DNA from: an uncultured Solirubrobacterales bacterium
Lineage (GTDB): Bacteria > Actinomycetota > Thermoleophilia > Solirubrobacterales > JACPNS01
DNA length: 64,000 nucleotides
Assembly (NCBI GenBank): GCA_937128795.1
Contig: CAKZMQ010000023.1
Location: forward strand, 1-64,000
Direction: 5' to 3'
Positions 23,945 through 35,121 of this stretch are shown here, piece by piece (within the stretch, counting starts at the first letter, position 1; each line of letters starts with the position of its first letter). Position numbers and translations under genes: made by a program. The notes under the pieces were generated by a model. That model was not told the origin of the DNA, did not search any database, and worked only from the letters and a program-made list of their open reading frames with translations.

Positions 23945-23973
23945 CCTGCCTTCGCCCCAACGGCGAGGGCAGG
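23945..23973. terminator. hairpin between convergent regulator and glpX
   Basis: CCTGCC-T-TCGCC pairs with GGCGA-G-GGCAGG around a short CCAAC loop, giving about 12 pairs including one T-G. A T5 stretch precedes it on the plus strand, but no clean T-run follows on either strand. A non-canonical bidirectional terminator is likely from position alone. Confidence 0.55.
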
Positions 23974-23979
23974 ACCGAT

Positions 23980-24987
23980 TCAGCCGTACCGCTCGCCAGT
24001 GATCTCGCGCAGTTTCGCTCGGTTGTGCGTTGCGAGCACGCGTCGCACGGTGCCGCTGCGTGAGCGCATGATCAGTGATTCTGTCGTCGCCTTCTTGCGC
24101 GGATAGCGGACGCCCTGGAGCATGTCGCCATCGGTGACGCCCGTTGCGGCAAAGAAGATGTCGTCGCCCTTCACCAACTCGTGCTCGGTCAAGATTTGGC
24201 TGAGGTCGTAGCCGTCGTTGACTGCGGCCGAACGCTCTTCGTCGGTACGCGGCCAGAGGCGTCCAACCATACGGCCACCCATACAGTGAATTGCCGCTGC
24301 CGAAATCACGCCCTCTGGAGTACCACCGATACCCCACAGCAAGTCGACCGGCGAACGATCGGAGACGGCCATCAACGCACCGGACACGTCGCCGTCTGTA
24401 ATGAAGCGGATGCGAGCACCGGCCTCACGAATTTGCTTTGCCATGTCTTGATGGCGGTCGCGGTCGAGCATGATCACAAGCACATCGCTGACCGTCTTGC
24501 TTTTTCGCGCGGCAACCAACTCGAGCGTCTCGCCGACGGGGCGGTCGAGGTCGAGCAGGTCGGCGATCTCGTCGGTGCCTGCCATTTTCTCCATGTAGAC
24601 GCAGGGGCCTGGATCGAACATCGTTCCGCGCTCGGACAGCGCGATTACGGAGAGTGCAGAAGGGAATCCTTTTGCCGTCAGAGTCGTACCTTCGAGTGGA
24701 TCAACCGCGATGTCGACCTCCGGCTTGCTTCCGTCGCCGATGCGCTCGCCGTTGTAGAGCATCGGGGCTTCGTCCTTCTCGCCCTCGCCGATTACGACCG
24801 TTCCGTCCATCGGCACTGAGTCCAGTACGAAGCGCATCGCGTCGACGGCAGCCTGGTCGGCAGCGATCTTGTCGCCGTGGCCGACCCAGCGAGCAGAAGC
24901 CAGCGCGGCGGCTTCGGTGACGCGAACGAGCTCGAGCGCGAGGTTGCGGTCGGGATGCCCTTCGGCTGCGTGCAGATCACCGTTCAT
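23980..24987 (-). CDS. glpX: fructose-1,6-bisphosphatase class II (GlpX)
   Basis: A 335-residue enzyme of gluconeogenesis that removes the 1-phosphate of fructose 1,6-bisphosphate. Family motifs are WVGHGDKIAADQAAVDAMR, GEGEKDEAPMLYNGE (metal site), VDPLEGTTLTAKG (metal/phosphate site) and LLWGIGGTPEGVISAAA. The frame is open 18 codons further upstream. The ATG at 24987 (MNGDLHAAEGHPDRNLALEL) fits the family N-terminus. It is the only FBPase seen here and, as in mycobacteria, may be the sole housekeeping form (inference). Confidence 0.95.
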   Translation of the reverse strand: MNGDLHAAEGHPDRNLALELVRVTEAAALASARWVGHGDKIAADQAAVDAMRFVLDSVPMDGTVVIGEGEKDEAPMLYNGERIGDGSKPEVDIAVDPLEGTTLTAKGFPSALSVIALSERGTMFDPGPCVYMEKMAGTDEIADLLDLDRPVGETLELVAARKSKTVSDVLVIMLDRDRHQDMAKQIREAGARIRFITDGDVSGALMAVSDRSPVDLLWGIGGTPEGVISAAAIHCMGGRMVGRLWPRTDEERSAAVNDGYDLSQILTEHELVKGDDIFFAATGVTDGDMLQGVRYPRKKATTESLIMRSRSGTVRRVLATHNRAKLREITGERYG

Positions 24988-25099
24988 TTGCGGCGCCAAC
25001 CCTAGCGCGTGACTCGTTCGGGAATCGCCTCGCCAGCGCACCGTCGGCGAATGATCCGTATCATTCGGCTATGTCTGACACGCCGGTCAGGAGCTCGCG

Positions 25100-25492
25100 A
25101 TGACCTGGATGCTCGTTGCGTTCGATGACGACACCCTGGCTGCGGTGCTCGACGACGCGCGCGTCCGTTCGCTCGAGGACGAAGGCGAGTTTCTGCTGCT
25201 CACTCCGAGCGCGGATCGCTGGGGCAACGAACGACCGGCCGGCGTGGAGTACCTGCATTCACTGGACGATCGCGTCGATCTGCTTCGCAAGGAGGGCGTG
25301 CACGTTGAGCACGAGTGGGTACCGGGCGAGGACCTCGAAGCGGAAGTCGTCGAGAGCGGCCGCGGACACGCCGTTGATGGAGTTGTGATCGCGCATCACA
25401 ATCCGGGAGCGGCGATTCCCGACCCCGAAGCGTTCGACGACGCGATTCGCGATCAGTTGGGCGTTCCGCTCGACGTAATCTCTCTTGAGTGA
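25100..25492 (+). CDS. hypothetical 130-residue cytosolic protein
   Basis: A 130-residue acidic protein with a strong Shine-Dalgarno (AGGAG, 7 bases before the ATG). The alternating strand/helix pattern (MTWMLVAFDDDTLAAVLDDA, EFLLLTPSADRW, HAVDGVVIAHHNPG) suggests a small Rossmann-like or universal-stress-like fold. No nucleotide-binding Gly motif is clear and I cannot name the family. Its stop overlaps the GTG of the following phosphatase gene by 4 bases, so the two are coupled. Confidence 0.75.
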   Translation: MTWMLVAFDDDTLAAVLDDARVRSLEDEGEFLLLTPSADRWGNERPAGVEYLHSLDDRVDLLRKEGVHVEHEWVPGEDLEAEVVESGRGHAVDGVVIAHHNPGAAIPDPEAFDDAIRDQLGVPLDVISLE

Positions 25493-26154
25493 AACTTTTA
25501 CTGGTTCGCCACGGGGAGAGCGAGTGGAACGCGACCGGCCGGCTGCAAGGCCAAGCCGATCCGCCACTTTCGGATCTGGGTAGGCATCAAGCCGCCCATA
25601 TGGCGGCGCGTCTGGTCGATGAACAGATCGACGCGGTCGTGGCATCGGATCTGCAGCGAGCGATGGACACTGCGCGTGCGTTGGCCACGACGATTCAATT
25701 GGACATCACGCCGCGCGTGGACCTGCGCGAGGTCGACCTGGGAAGCTGGACGGGCGTCTCGCGGGACGAGTTGGAGCGCGACAATCCCGGGGCCTGGCGC
25801 AGTTGGCGAGTCGAGGGCATCGAAGGTTGGGAAGGCGGCGAACGTTATGAGCAGGCGATGGTTCGCGTCGGCGAAGCGATTGCGGGCTTGGCGGGTCAGT
25901 GGCAGGGCAAGACGGTTGTTGCTGTCACGCACGGCGGTTGCATTCGGTTGGCGACGTGCCACCTCCTGGGCATGCCTGCCGCCGAACTGGGACGAATCAT
26001 GTCGATTGGCAACGCCTCGATAACCGAATTCCTCGTCGAGCCGGACGGCACAGGGCGAATCGTCAGACTCAACGACGTGGCGCACTTGTTGGAGCAGACA
26101 ACGGCCGACGATCTCGAGCCGGCACCGACGACCGAGTTCGACGCTTTGCCGTAG
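25489..26154 (+). CDS. histidine phosphatase / phosphoglycerate-mutase family protein
   Basis: A 221-residue protein with the phosphohistidine motif LLVRHGESEWN at the N-terminus. The second catalytic region is VVAVTHGGCIRLATCHL, and the proton-donor Glu is in LREVDLGSWTG. The family includes cofactor-dependent mutases and many broad phosphatases (cobC-like, GpgP-like). The short insert pattern and length fit a phosphatase better than a glycolytic mutase. GTG start overlapping the upstream stop. The substrate cannot be told from the sequence. Confidence 0.9.
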   Translation: MKLLLVRHGESEWNATGRLQGQADPPLSDLGRHQAAHMAARLVDEQIDAVVASDLQRAMDTARALATTIQLDITPRVDLREVDLGSWTGVSRDELERDNPGAWRSWRVEGIEGWEGGERYEQAMVRVGEAIAGLAGQWQGKTVVAVTHGGCIRLATCHLLGMPAAELGRIMSIGNASITEFLVEPDGTGRIVRLNDVAHLLEQTTADDLEPAPTTEFDALP

Positions 26155-26172
26155 TTCGGGTAGGTTGCGCTC

Positions 26173-27060
26173 GTGAGTTCAACACCGAGTCGTGCAGAGA
26201 TAGTCGAGGCGCACCGCAGAAGTGGCCGCAGCTTCACGGCTGGCGGAATCGAAAGCTTCGTGCTCGACAAGGGGTCCGGAGAACCGGTCCTGATGATGCA
26301 CGGCGTGCCAGCGTCGTCGTTTCTGTATCGCAAGGTGATCGATCAGGTGGCCGGCAACGATCTGCGCGGGGTCGCGTTTGACCTGCCGGGGCTGGGCTTG
26401 GCCGAGCGACCCCAGGGATTCGACTACAGCTGGAGTGGATTGGGAAACTTCGCCTGCGCCGCAGTTGACGAATTGGGTCTCGACCAGTTTCACCTTGTCG
26501 TACACGACATCGGCGGTCCGGTCGGCTTCGAGATCGCCGCGCGGTTTCCGGACAGAGTTAGTTCGATGACGATCCTCAACACCCTGATCGCAGTCGACGG
26601 ATTCGTCAAGCCTTGGGTGATGCGTCCCTTCGGGATTCGAGGACTGGGCGAGCTTTGGCTGGCCTCGATGAACGGTCTGACCTTTTTGCCGCTGATGTAT
26701 GCGATCGGGGTGAAGGATCGGCGCGCGACGACCCGGGCTGAACTTGCTGCCTACGTTGATCTGCTCAAGCGAGATGATCGCGGCAGGGCGTTTCTGAAAA
26801 TAATGCGCGGATTTGAAACGACTGCAGCGAAGCAGCGGCTGTACGTCGATACGTTGCAGGCGGCTGAGTATCCGATCGAGATCGTCTGGGCGAAAGACGA
26901 TCCGGCACTCGGCGTGAAGACAAAGGGCGCCGCCGCTAGTGAGCTGCTGCCGGATGCTGGTTTCACGGCAATTCCCGGAAAGCATTTTTTCCAGGAAGAC
27001 CAAGCACCGGCAATTGCCGCACGCATCGCAGTCGCAGCCAGCCGTTCACACCAGGCCTGA
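26173..27060 (+). CDS. alpha/beta hydrolase, haloalkane-dehalogenase-like
   Basis: A 295-residue alpha/beta hydrolase with a GTG start. HGVPASSFLYR is the oxyanion-hole segment. The nucleophile elbow is VVHDIGGPVG, in which the nucleophile is Asp and not Ser. That is the arrangement of haloalkane dehalogenases and related C-X or epoxide hydrolases. The acid is near IEIVWAKDDPAL and the catalytic His in PGKHFFQEDQ. The cap region has helices with two Trp. It precedes two acyl-CoA dehydrogenases by 15 bases and might serve in degradation of the same lipid. Halogenated-substrate activity is not shown by sequence. Confidence 0.88.
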   Translation: MSSTPSRAEIVEAHRRSGRSFTAGGIESFVLDKGSGEPVLMMHGVPASSFLYRKVIDQVAGNDLRGVAFDLPGLGLAERPQGFDYSWSGLGNFACAAVDELGLDQFHLVVHDIGGPVGFEIAARFPDRVSSMTILNTLIAVDGFVKPWVMRPFGIRGLGELWLASMNGLTFLPLMYAIGVKDRRATTRAELAAYVDLLKRDDRGRAFLKIMRGFETTAAKQRLYVDTLQAAEYPIEIVWAKDDPALGVKTKGAAASELLPDAGFTAIPGKHFFQEDQAPAIAARIAVAASRSHQA

Positions 27061-27075
27061 ATAGACTTGGTCTCG

Positions 27076-28332
27076 ATGGATTTGCGTGACACGCCCGGGG
27101 AGGCGACACTTCGCAGCGAGATCCGCGGTTGGCTCGAGGCCAACTGGCGAGATGGGATGGACCCGAACGAGTGGTTCACGATTCTCGCGGACTCGGGCTG
27201 GGCCGCGCCCCTGTGGCCAGAACAGTACGGCGGTCGCGGGGCGAGCGCCAGCGAGGCGATCATCTTCAACCAGGAGCGGCAGAAGATCGGCGCCGACCCG
27301 CCACCGCGCGGCATCGGTGTTCCGATGGCCGGTCCGACGATCATCCAGCACGGAACGGAGGAACAGAAGGAGCGATTCCTCGGACCGATGTTGCGTGGTG
27401 AGGAGATCTGGTGCCAGCTCTTCAGCGAGCCCGGCGCGGGTAGCGACCTCGCCGCGATCCAGACGCGCGCAGTACTCAACGAGAACGTTTGGCGGGTGAC
27501 CGGCCAGAAGGTGTGGACGACGCACGCCCAGCTCGCCCGTTGGGGGATTCTGATGGCGCGCCACGACCCGTCGCTGCCCAAGCACGCCGGAATCACCTAT
27601 TTCATCTGTGACATGCAGGCCGACGGCGTAGAGATCGTCCCACTCAAGGAAATGACGGGCGAGGCGATTTTCAACGAGGTCTTCCTGAGCGACGTCGAGA
27701 TCAGCGATGACCTGCGCGTCGGCGAGGTCGGCGAAGGTTGGAAAGTCTCGATGACGACGCTCGCGAACGAACGCATGGCGCTCGGCCTCGGCGGCCTCGG
27801 CGGCAGCGATGGCGACGCACCCATCGATCTGGAAGAGGCGAACGCCGAATCGTCGCTCGACACGATGGGAAAGTTCATTGCGCGTGGGCCCCAGGCATTG
27901 GTGGAACTTGCCAAGCGGTCCGGCATGATCAATGATTCTCTAGTGCGTGACGAGCTTGCTCGCGTCTACACGATGTATGAAGTCAATCGTTTCACCGGCT
28001 ACCGCGTGACTTCGGCGCTGATGAAGGGTCAAGGTCCCGGGGTTGAGGCCTCGACCGGCAAGCTCGCATACAACCAGTTGGTCAGGGCGGTTGCAGACTT
28101 TTTGATTTTGATCGCCGGCAGCGGCGCGATGGGTGCGCCCGACGACGACGACGATTCAGCTCGGTTGCTACGCGTCGCCGAACGACTGAACCTCGTCGTC
28201 CCCGCGACCTCAATCTACGGCGGTACCGACCAGATCCAGCGGAACATCATCAGCGAACGCGTTCTTGGCATGCCCAAGGAGCCGCGAACCGACGCCGAAC
28301 TGCCGTTCAGCGAGATCAAGAAGGGCGGATAG
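27076..28332 (+). CDS. acyl-CoA dehydrogenase (first of an adjacent pair)
   Basis: A 418-residue flavoprotein of the acyl-CoA dehydrogenase family. The FAD/substrate motif CQLFSEPGAGSDLAAIQTRA and WRVTGQKVWTTHAQLARWG mark the middle domain. The C-terminal IYGGTDQIQRNIISERVLGMP marks the last helices, with Gln where many members have the GGTDEIQ Glu. The ATG at 27076 is preferred. A second, shorter dehydrogenase gene starts 4 bases after the stop. In mycobacterial steroid catabolism such adjacent pairs form alpha2-beta2 heterotetramers with one active site per heterodimer, and the same is likely here (inference). Confidence 0.92.
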   Translation: MDLRDTPGEATLRSEIRGWLEANWRDGMDPNEWFTILADSGWAAPLWPEQYGGRGASASEAIIFNQERQKIGADPPPRGIGVPMAGPTIIQHGTEEQKERFLGPMLRGEEIWCQLFSEPGAGSDLAAIQTRAVLNENVWRVTGQKVWTTHAQLARWGILMARHDPSLPKHAGITYFICDMQADGVEIVPLKEMTGEAIFNEVFLSDVEISDDLRVGEVGEGWKVSMTTLANERMALGLGGLGGSDGDAPIDLEEANAESSLDTMGKFIARGPQALVELAKRSGMINDSLVRDELARVYTMYEVNRFTGYRVTSALMKGQGPGVEASTGKLAYNQLVRAVADFLILIAGSGAMGAPDDDDDSARLLRVAERLNLVVPATSIYGGTDQIQRNIISERVLGMPKEPRTDAELPFSEIKKGG

Positions 28333-28336
28333 CGAG

Positions 28337-29494
28337 ATGGACTTCTCGTTCAACGACGAACAACGTGAGATCCAAGCTTCGGCCAAGCGTTTGATGGAGG
28401 AGACGGCAACGCTTGATCGCGTCGTCGAACTTGCCGAGAGCGACGCTGGCTACAGCCCCGAAGCCTATGCCCAGCTTGCAGATCTTGGCTGGACGGGATT
28501 GCACGTACCGGAAGAGTTTGGTGGCGTCGGACTGAGCCATGTCGAACTGATCGTCGTACTCGAGAAAATGGGCGAATCGCTCTATCCGTCGCCGTTCTTC
28601 GCGAGCGTCTGCCTGGCTGCGAACGCCCTGATCGAGGGCGCGCGTTCGGCCGAGCTGTCGGACGACAACGCAGCATTGCTCGCCGCGATCGCGGCCGGTG
28701 AAACGACCGCGACGCTTGCGTACCTGGAGGACGCGGGCAAGTATCGCCCGAGCGACGTGCACTTGACCGCCAGGCAGGACGGCGGCGACCTAGTTCTCGA
28801 CGGCAGCAAGCGCTACGTGGTTGATGGTCACACAGCTGATTCGATCGTCGTGGTTTCGCGCACCGGCGACGACGAGGACGACATTTCTCTCGTCGTCGTG
28901 CCGGGTGATGCGCCCGGACTCACTCGCAAACGAGCGCATGCAGTCGACTCGACTCGACGCATCGCCACGCTCGATTTTGCCGGCGTGCGCGTGCCGGCGA
29001 GCGCGGAGATTGGCGAGCGCGGTGAATCGCTTTCGACGTTGAGCGCCACAATGCAGCTCGGAGCCGTAGCACTGGCAGCGGAGTCGCTGGGCGCGGCACA
29101 GCACTGTTTTGACACCGCGCTCGCGTATACAAAGGACCGCTTTCAGTTCGGTCGACCGATCGCATCCTTCCAGGCCGTCAAACACATCTGCGCGGATCTC
29201 TTGATGGCGGTCGAGGCATCTCGAAGTGCCGCCTACTACGCCGGCTGGGTCGCGGCTCAGCAGCGTGAGGAGCTACCGGCGATTGCCCCGCTCGCGAAGT
29301 CGCAGGTCTGCGAGGCATTTTGGGAAGCGGCTCGCGCGAACATCCAACTGCACGGTGGAATCGGATTCACGTATGAACACGAGGCGCACTACTACTACCG
29401 CCGGGCAACCTCGAGTCGCGCGTTGCTCGGCGACACCGCGTTCAACCGCGAGCTGTTGCTGCAGGGTCTCGGCGTTGCGCCGGTAGCCGCCTGA
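28337..29494 (+). CDS. acyl-CoA dehydrogenase (second of an adjacent pair)
   Basis: A 385-residue acyl-CoA dehydrogenase-family protein beginning MDFSFNDEQREIQASAKRLM, 4 bases after its partner. The FAD segment (RDNV-type) is replaced by a diverged middle domain (LAYLEDAGKYRPSDVHLTAR). The C-terminal domain is clear (YTKDRFQFGRPIASFQAVKH, and IQLHGGIGFTYEHEAHYYYR). The weak middle motif fits a partner subunit that shares its active site with the upstream protein. It ends one base before the convergent SGNH hydrolase gene. Confidence 0.9.
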   Translation: MDFSFNDEQREIQASAKRLMEETATLDRVVELAESDAGYSPEAYAQLADLGWTGLHVPEEFGGVGLSHVELIVVLEKMGESLYPSPFFASVCLAANALIEGARSAELSDDNAALLAAIAAGETTATLAYLEDAGKYRPSDVHLTARQDGGDLVLDGSKRYVVDGHTADSIVVVSRTGDDEDDISLVVVPGDAPGLTRKRAHAVDSTRRIATLDFAGVRVPASAEIGERGESLSTLSATMQLGAVALAAESLGAAQHCFDTALAYTKDRFQFGRPIASFQAVKHICADLLMAVEASRSAAYYAGWVAAQQREELPAIAPLAKSQVCEAFWEAARANIQLHGGIGFTYEHEAHYYYRRATSSRALLGDTAFNRELLLQGLGVAPVAA

Positions 29495-32019
<2,525 letters not shown>

Positions 32020-32373
32020 TGTCGATTCAGTCATCGGTGGGGCGCGCGAAGCATCGGCTTCGCGCAAGGTCATTCCGAGATAGATCATGGTAGGTGCCAG
32101 AGGCCGTACGCGCAAGCGATTGCGCGTCGAATCTGGCCCCGAGCTCAACCCGCAACCGACGGGCACTACCGAACGACCGTGCGCGATACCCTCTGGACTC
32201 GATTTTCGCCGCATCAGTCCGACAGTTCAAGGGACGAGCGGCAGAACGTTTTAGCGGTCGAGGTGCACTCGCGGCCCAAGCGCCGCCGCATTCTCCTCAC
32301 CGGCCCACTGAGTTTCAACTGATCTGATTTTCAATTGATCTGGTCGCACAGATCCCAGCGCAAGGAGCGTTTA

Positions 32374-33531
32374 ATGCCTGATGCAGTAATCGTCGACGTA
32401 GTCCGCACACCAATCGGTCGCGCCTTCAAGGGATCGCTGGCTGGCGAGCGCGCCGAGGACATTGCCGCCTTCGCCGTCAAAACTCTCGTGGATAAACACG
32501 CAGACGCCGTACCGGCCGAGCTCTACGACGACGTCATCATGGGCTGCGGGTTCCCGGACAACGAACAGGGTTACAACATCGGCCGCAATGCCTGGCTGCT
32601 GGCCGGCCTCACCGAGACAGTGCCCGGCCACGTCGTCAGCCGCTTCTGTGCGTCGAGCCTTCAGTCGATTCGCGTCGCTGCCAACTCGGTCGTCGCCGGC
32701 GACGGCGAGGTCTACCTCGCCGGAGGCATCGAGGCCTCGAGCCGTGCCGCGGGCAACCCGGACTTCACGATGCACCCGAAGCTCGACGGCTCCGCGGACG
32801 CCCCCTGGAACGTCTACATCCCGATGGGTATGACCGCCGAAAACGTCGCCGATCGCTACGGCGTATCGCGTGAGGATCAGGATGCCTACGCAGCGCGCAG
32901 CCAGCAGCTGGCTGTCGACGGCCAGGAAAACGGCTTTTGGGACCGCGAGATCACTCCGTACACCACCGCCGACGGAACAGTCGTCAGCAAGGATGACGGT
33001 CCACGAGCCGGCACCACGGTGGAGAAACTGGCCGGACTCAACCCAGTCTTCAAGCCAGAGGGCGGCACAGTTACGGCTGGCAACGCCTGCCCGCTCAACG
33101 ACGGTGGCGCAGCCGCCCTCGTGATGAGTTCCGACAAGGCTGCAGAGCTTGGTCTCAAACCGCGTGCTCGCGTGATTGCAAGCAGCGCGGCCGGTGTCGA
33201 GCCGGAATACATGGGCATCGGCCCGGTGCCGGCAATCCAGAAGGTTTTGGCAAACGCCAAGATGACGATCGACGACATCGACCTCGTCGAGATCAACGAG
33301 GCCTTCGCCGCTCAGATCATCCCGAGCATGGACCAGCTCAACATCCCGCTCGAAAAGCTCAACGTTTCTGGTGGCGCGATCGCTGTCGGTCATCCATTCG
33401 GAATGTCCGGCGCACGCATCATGGGCACGCTGCTCAACAACCTCGAAACTCACGACAAGCAGTTCGGTATCGAGTCGATGTGCGTCGCGGGCGGCATGGG
33501 CATGGCGATGATCGTCGAGCGCCTCAACTAA
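32374..33531 (+). CDS. fadA: acetyl-CoA acyltransferase (thiolase)
   Basis: A 385-residue thiolase of full length. The nucleophile Cys is in VSRFCASSLQSIRVAAN, with the second half NEAFAAQ, and the catalytic His and Cys in SGGAIAVGHPFGMSGARI and ESMCVAGGMGMAM. It cleaves 3-ketoacyl-CoA in beta-oxidation or condenses acetyl-CoA. ATG 32374 has an AAGGAG Shine-Dalgarno 6 bases away, which decides against an upstream in-frame start. It ends immediately before the TTG of a membrane glycosyltransferase gene. Near beta-oxidation genes on both sides, degradation is the likelier direction. Confidence 0.95.
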   Translation: MPDAVIVDVVRTPIGRAFKGSLAGERAEDIAAFAVKTLVDKHADAVPAELYDDVIMGCGFPDNEQGYNIGRNAWLLAGLTETVPGHVVSRFCASSLQSIRVAANSVVAGDGEVYLAGGIEASSRAAGNPDFTMHPKLDGSADAPWNVYIPMGMTAENVADRYGVSREDQDAYAARSQQLAVDGQENGFWDREITPYTTADGTVVSKDDGPRAGTTVEKLAGLNPVFKPEGGTVTAGNACPLNDGGAAALVMSSDKAAELGLKPRARVIASSAAGVEPEYMGIGPVPAIQKVLANAKMTIDDIDLVEINEAFAAQIIPSMDQLNIPLEKLNVSGGAIAVGHPFGMSGARIMGTLLNNLETHDKQFGIESMCVAGGMGMAMIVERLN

Positions 33532-35121
33532 TTGACGGTTGATTCCGACAGCAAGGCCTCCCGCGCGAGCGGGGGGCCGGCGTCGGGCCTGCGTGGGCTG
33601 ATCGCTCGGCCGGGTGCCCGCATTGCGGCCTTCCTCGGCTGGATCGAGGACAAGTTTGAGAACAACAAGGTTGAGGCCGGATTCTTCATCGGCATCTTCA
33701 TTCTGCTGTTGGCGTTCGTCACATGGCGTCCGATGTACCCGAATTACGACACGTACTACGCGCTGATCTGGGGCAGCGAGATCGCCTCCGGACAGTTGCC
33801 GGACTACGACGTCTTCAAGACGCCGACTCCGCATCCGCTGTTCAACATCTATACGGCGGCGATCTCACTGACCGGCGGCGCGGCGATCAAGCTTCTGCTC
33901 TACGCCTCGCTCGCGATGTACGTCGGTCTGCTGTGGGGGATCTTCAGACTCGTGAAGCTGCAGCTGGGGGCGCTCGTCGCGTTCTTCTCGGTACTCGTCT
34001 TGCTGACCAGGACCGACCTGATGGCGTTCGCATTCCGCTCGATGCTCGACATCCCATTCCTGTTGATGATCATTTGGGCCGCCGTCCTCGAGCTGCAACG
34101 ACCGCGCCGCGGCACGGCACCGCTGGTGCTGCTCGCGCTCGCGGGTCTGCTGAGGCCCGAGGCGTGGATGCTCGCCGGGCTTTACTGGCTTTGGCTCGTG
34201 CTCGGTCACGTCAAGCCCAGGCTTGCGCTACCGGGCGAGCTACCGTCGCGGGCAAAGCTCGGCTGGTTCGCAGTACTTGTTGCCTCGGCGCCGGTGATCT
34301 GGCTCGGAGCGGATTGGATCGTTACCGGTGATCCGCTCTATTCGGTCAACTCGACCAGTGAAGTCGCCAACGAGCTGAACCGTCAGAAGTCGATTTGGGG
34401 AGCGATCTGGGTGCTGCCCAACTTGATCGGAGGCAGCGAGAAGATCGTCAACGTGATCGTCGGCAGCATCGGATTCGCACTTGCGCTGTGGGCCTATCGG
34501 GCTCGTATGTTGATGCTCGCCGCGCTCGCAGCGATCGGCGTGCTCACGTATCTGATGATCGCGCTGGCCGGGCTCTCGGTGATTTCTCGCTACCTCGTAA
34601 TTCCGTCGATCGTGCTCTGCATCGGAGTCGCATTCGCGCTCGTCGGATGGACGCAGCTCGACGGCAGACTTCGGAAAATTGCCGTCTTCATTGCGATCTT
34701 CGGCTTTCTGATCGGTGTCGCGCGGATTCCGGGATACGTGAACAATTTCCGTGCGCTCAACACCAGTACCGAGGACGTTTCCGTGCGCTACAGCCGGATC
34801 TACAACATTCTTGAGAAGCCAAAGGTCCGCACCGCAGTCGAGAACTGTCTGCCGGTCACCTCGTTCACGCACGAGACCGTGCCGATTATTCGCTATCTCC
34901 TCGACCTACCGAAGCAGCAGGTGCCGGCGACCACAGAGCTCGACGGACCGCCGACGACCGGTACGCAACTTCTCCAGACCAGTGCACTCGACCCACTGCA
35001 GATGACGATCGTCGATCGTGTGTTGCGCAAACCGTGGACCGGCTTCCATCAGCCGGGATTCGTATTCCGCGGCGAGAACCGTGCCTGGGTCGTCTACACG
35101 ACATGCGGAGCGGGGCAATGA
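33532..35121 (+). CDS. polytopic GT-C type glycosyltransferase-like membrane protein
   Basis: A 529-residue membrane protein with about 11-12 hydrophobic segments. The first large loop carries acidic Tyr-rich sequence (YPNYDTYYALIWGSEIASGQ, then LPDYDVFKTPTPHPL) in the position of the catalytic Asp of GT-C enzymes. These use polyprenyl-phosphate sugars. The acceptor is unknown. The TTG start lies one base after the thiolase stop; no better start is visible nearby. The 3' end overlaps the next lipoprotein gene (ATGA), so the two are coupled. Confidence 0.8.
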   Translation: MTVDSDSKASRASGGPASGLRGLIARPGARIAAFLGWIEDKFENNKVEAGFFIGIFILLLAFVTWRPMYPNYDTYYALIWGSEIASGQLPDYDVFKTPTPHPLFNIYTAAISLTGGAAIKLLLYASLAMYVGLLWGIFRLVKLQLGALVAFFSVLVLLTRTDLMAFAFRSMLDIPFLLMIIWAAVLELQRPRRGTAPLVLLALAGLLRPEAWMLAGLYWLWLVLGHVKPRLALPGELPSRAKLGWFAVLVASAPVIWLGADWIVTGDPLYSVNSTSEVANELNRQKSIWGAIWVLPNLIGGSEKIVNVIVGSIGFALALWAYRARMLMLAALAAIGVLTYLMIALAGLSVISRYLVIPSIVLCIGVAFALVGWTQLDGRLRKIAVFIAIFGFLIGVARIPGYVNNFRALNTSTEDVSVRYSRIYNILEKPKVRTAVENCLPVTSFTHETVPIIRYLLDLPKQQVPATTELDGPPTTGTQLLQTSALDPLQMTIVDRVLRKPWTGFHQPGFVFRGENRAWVVYTTCGAGQ

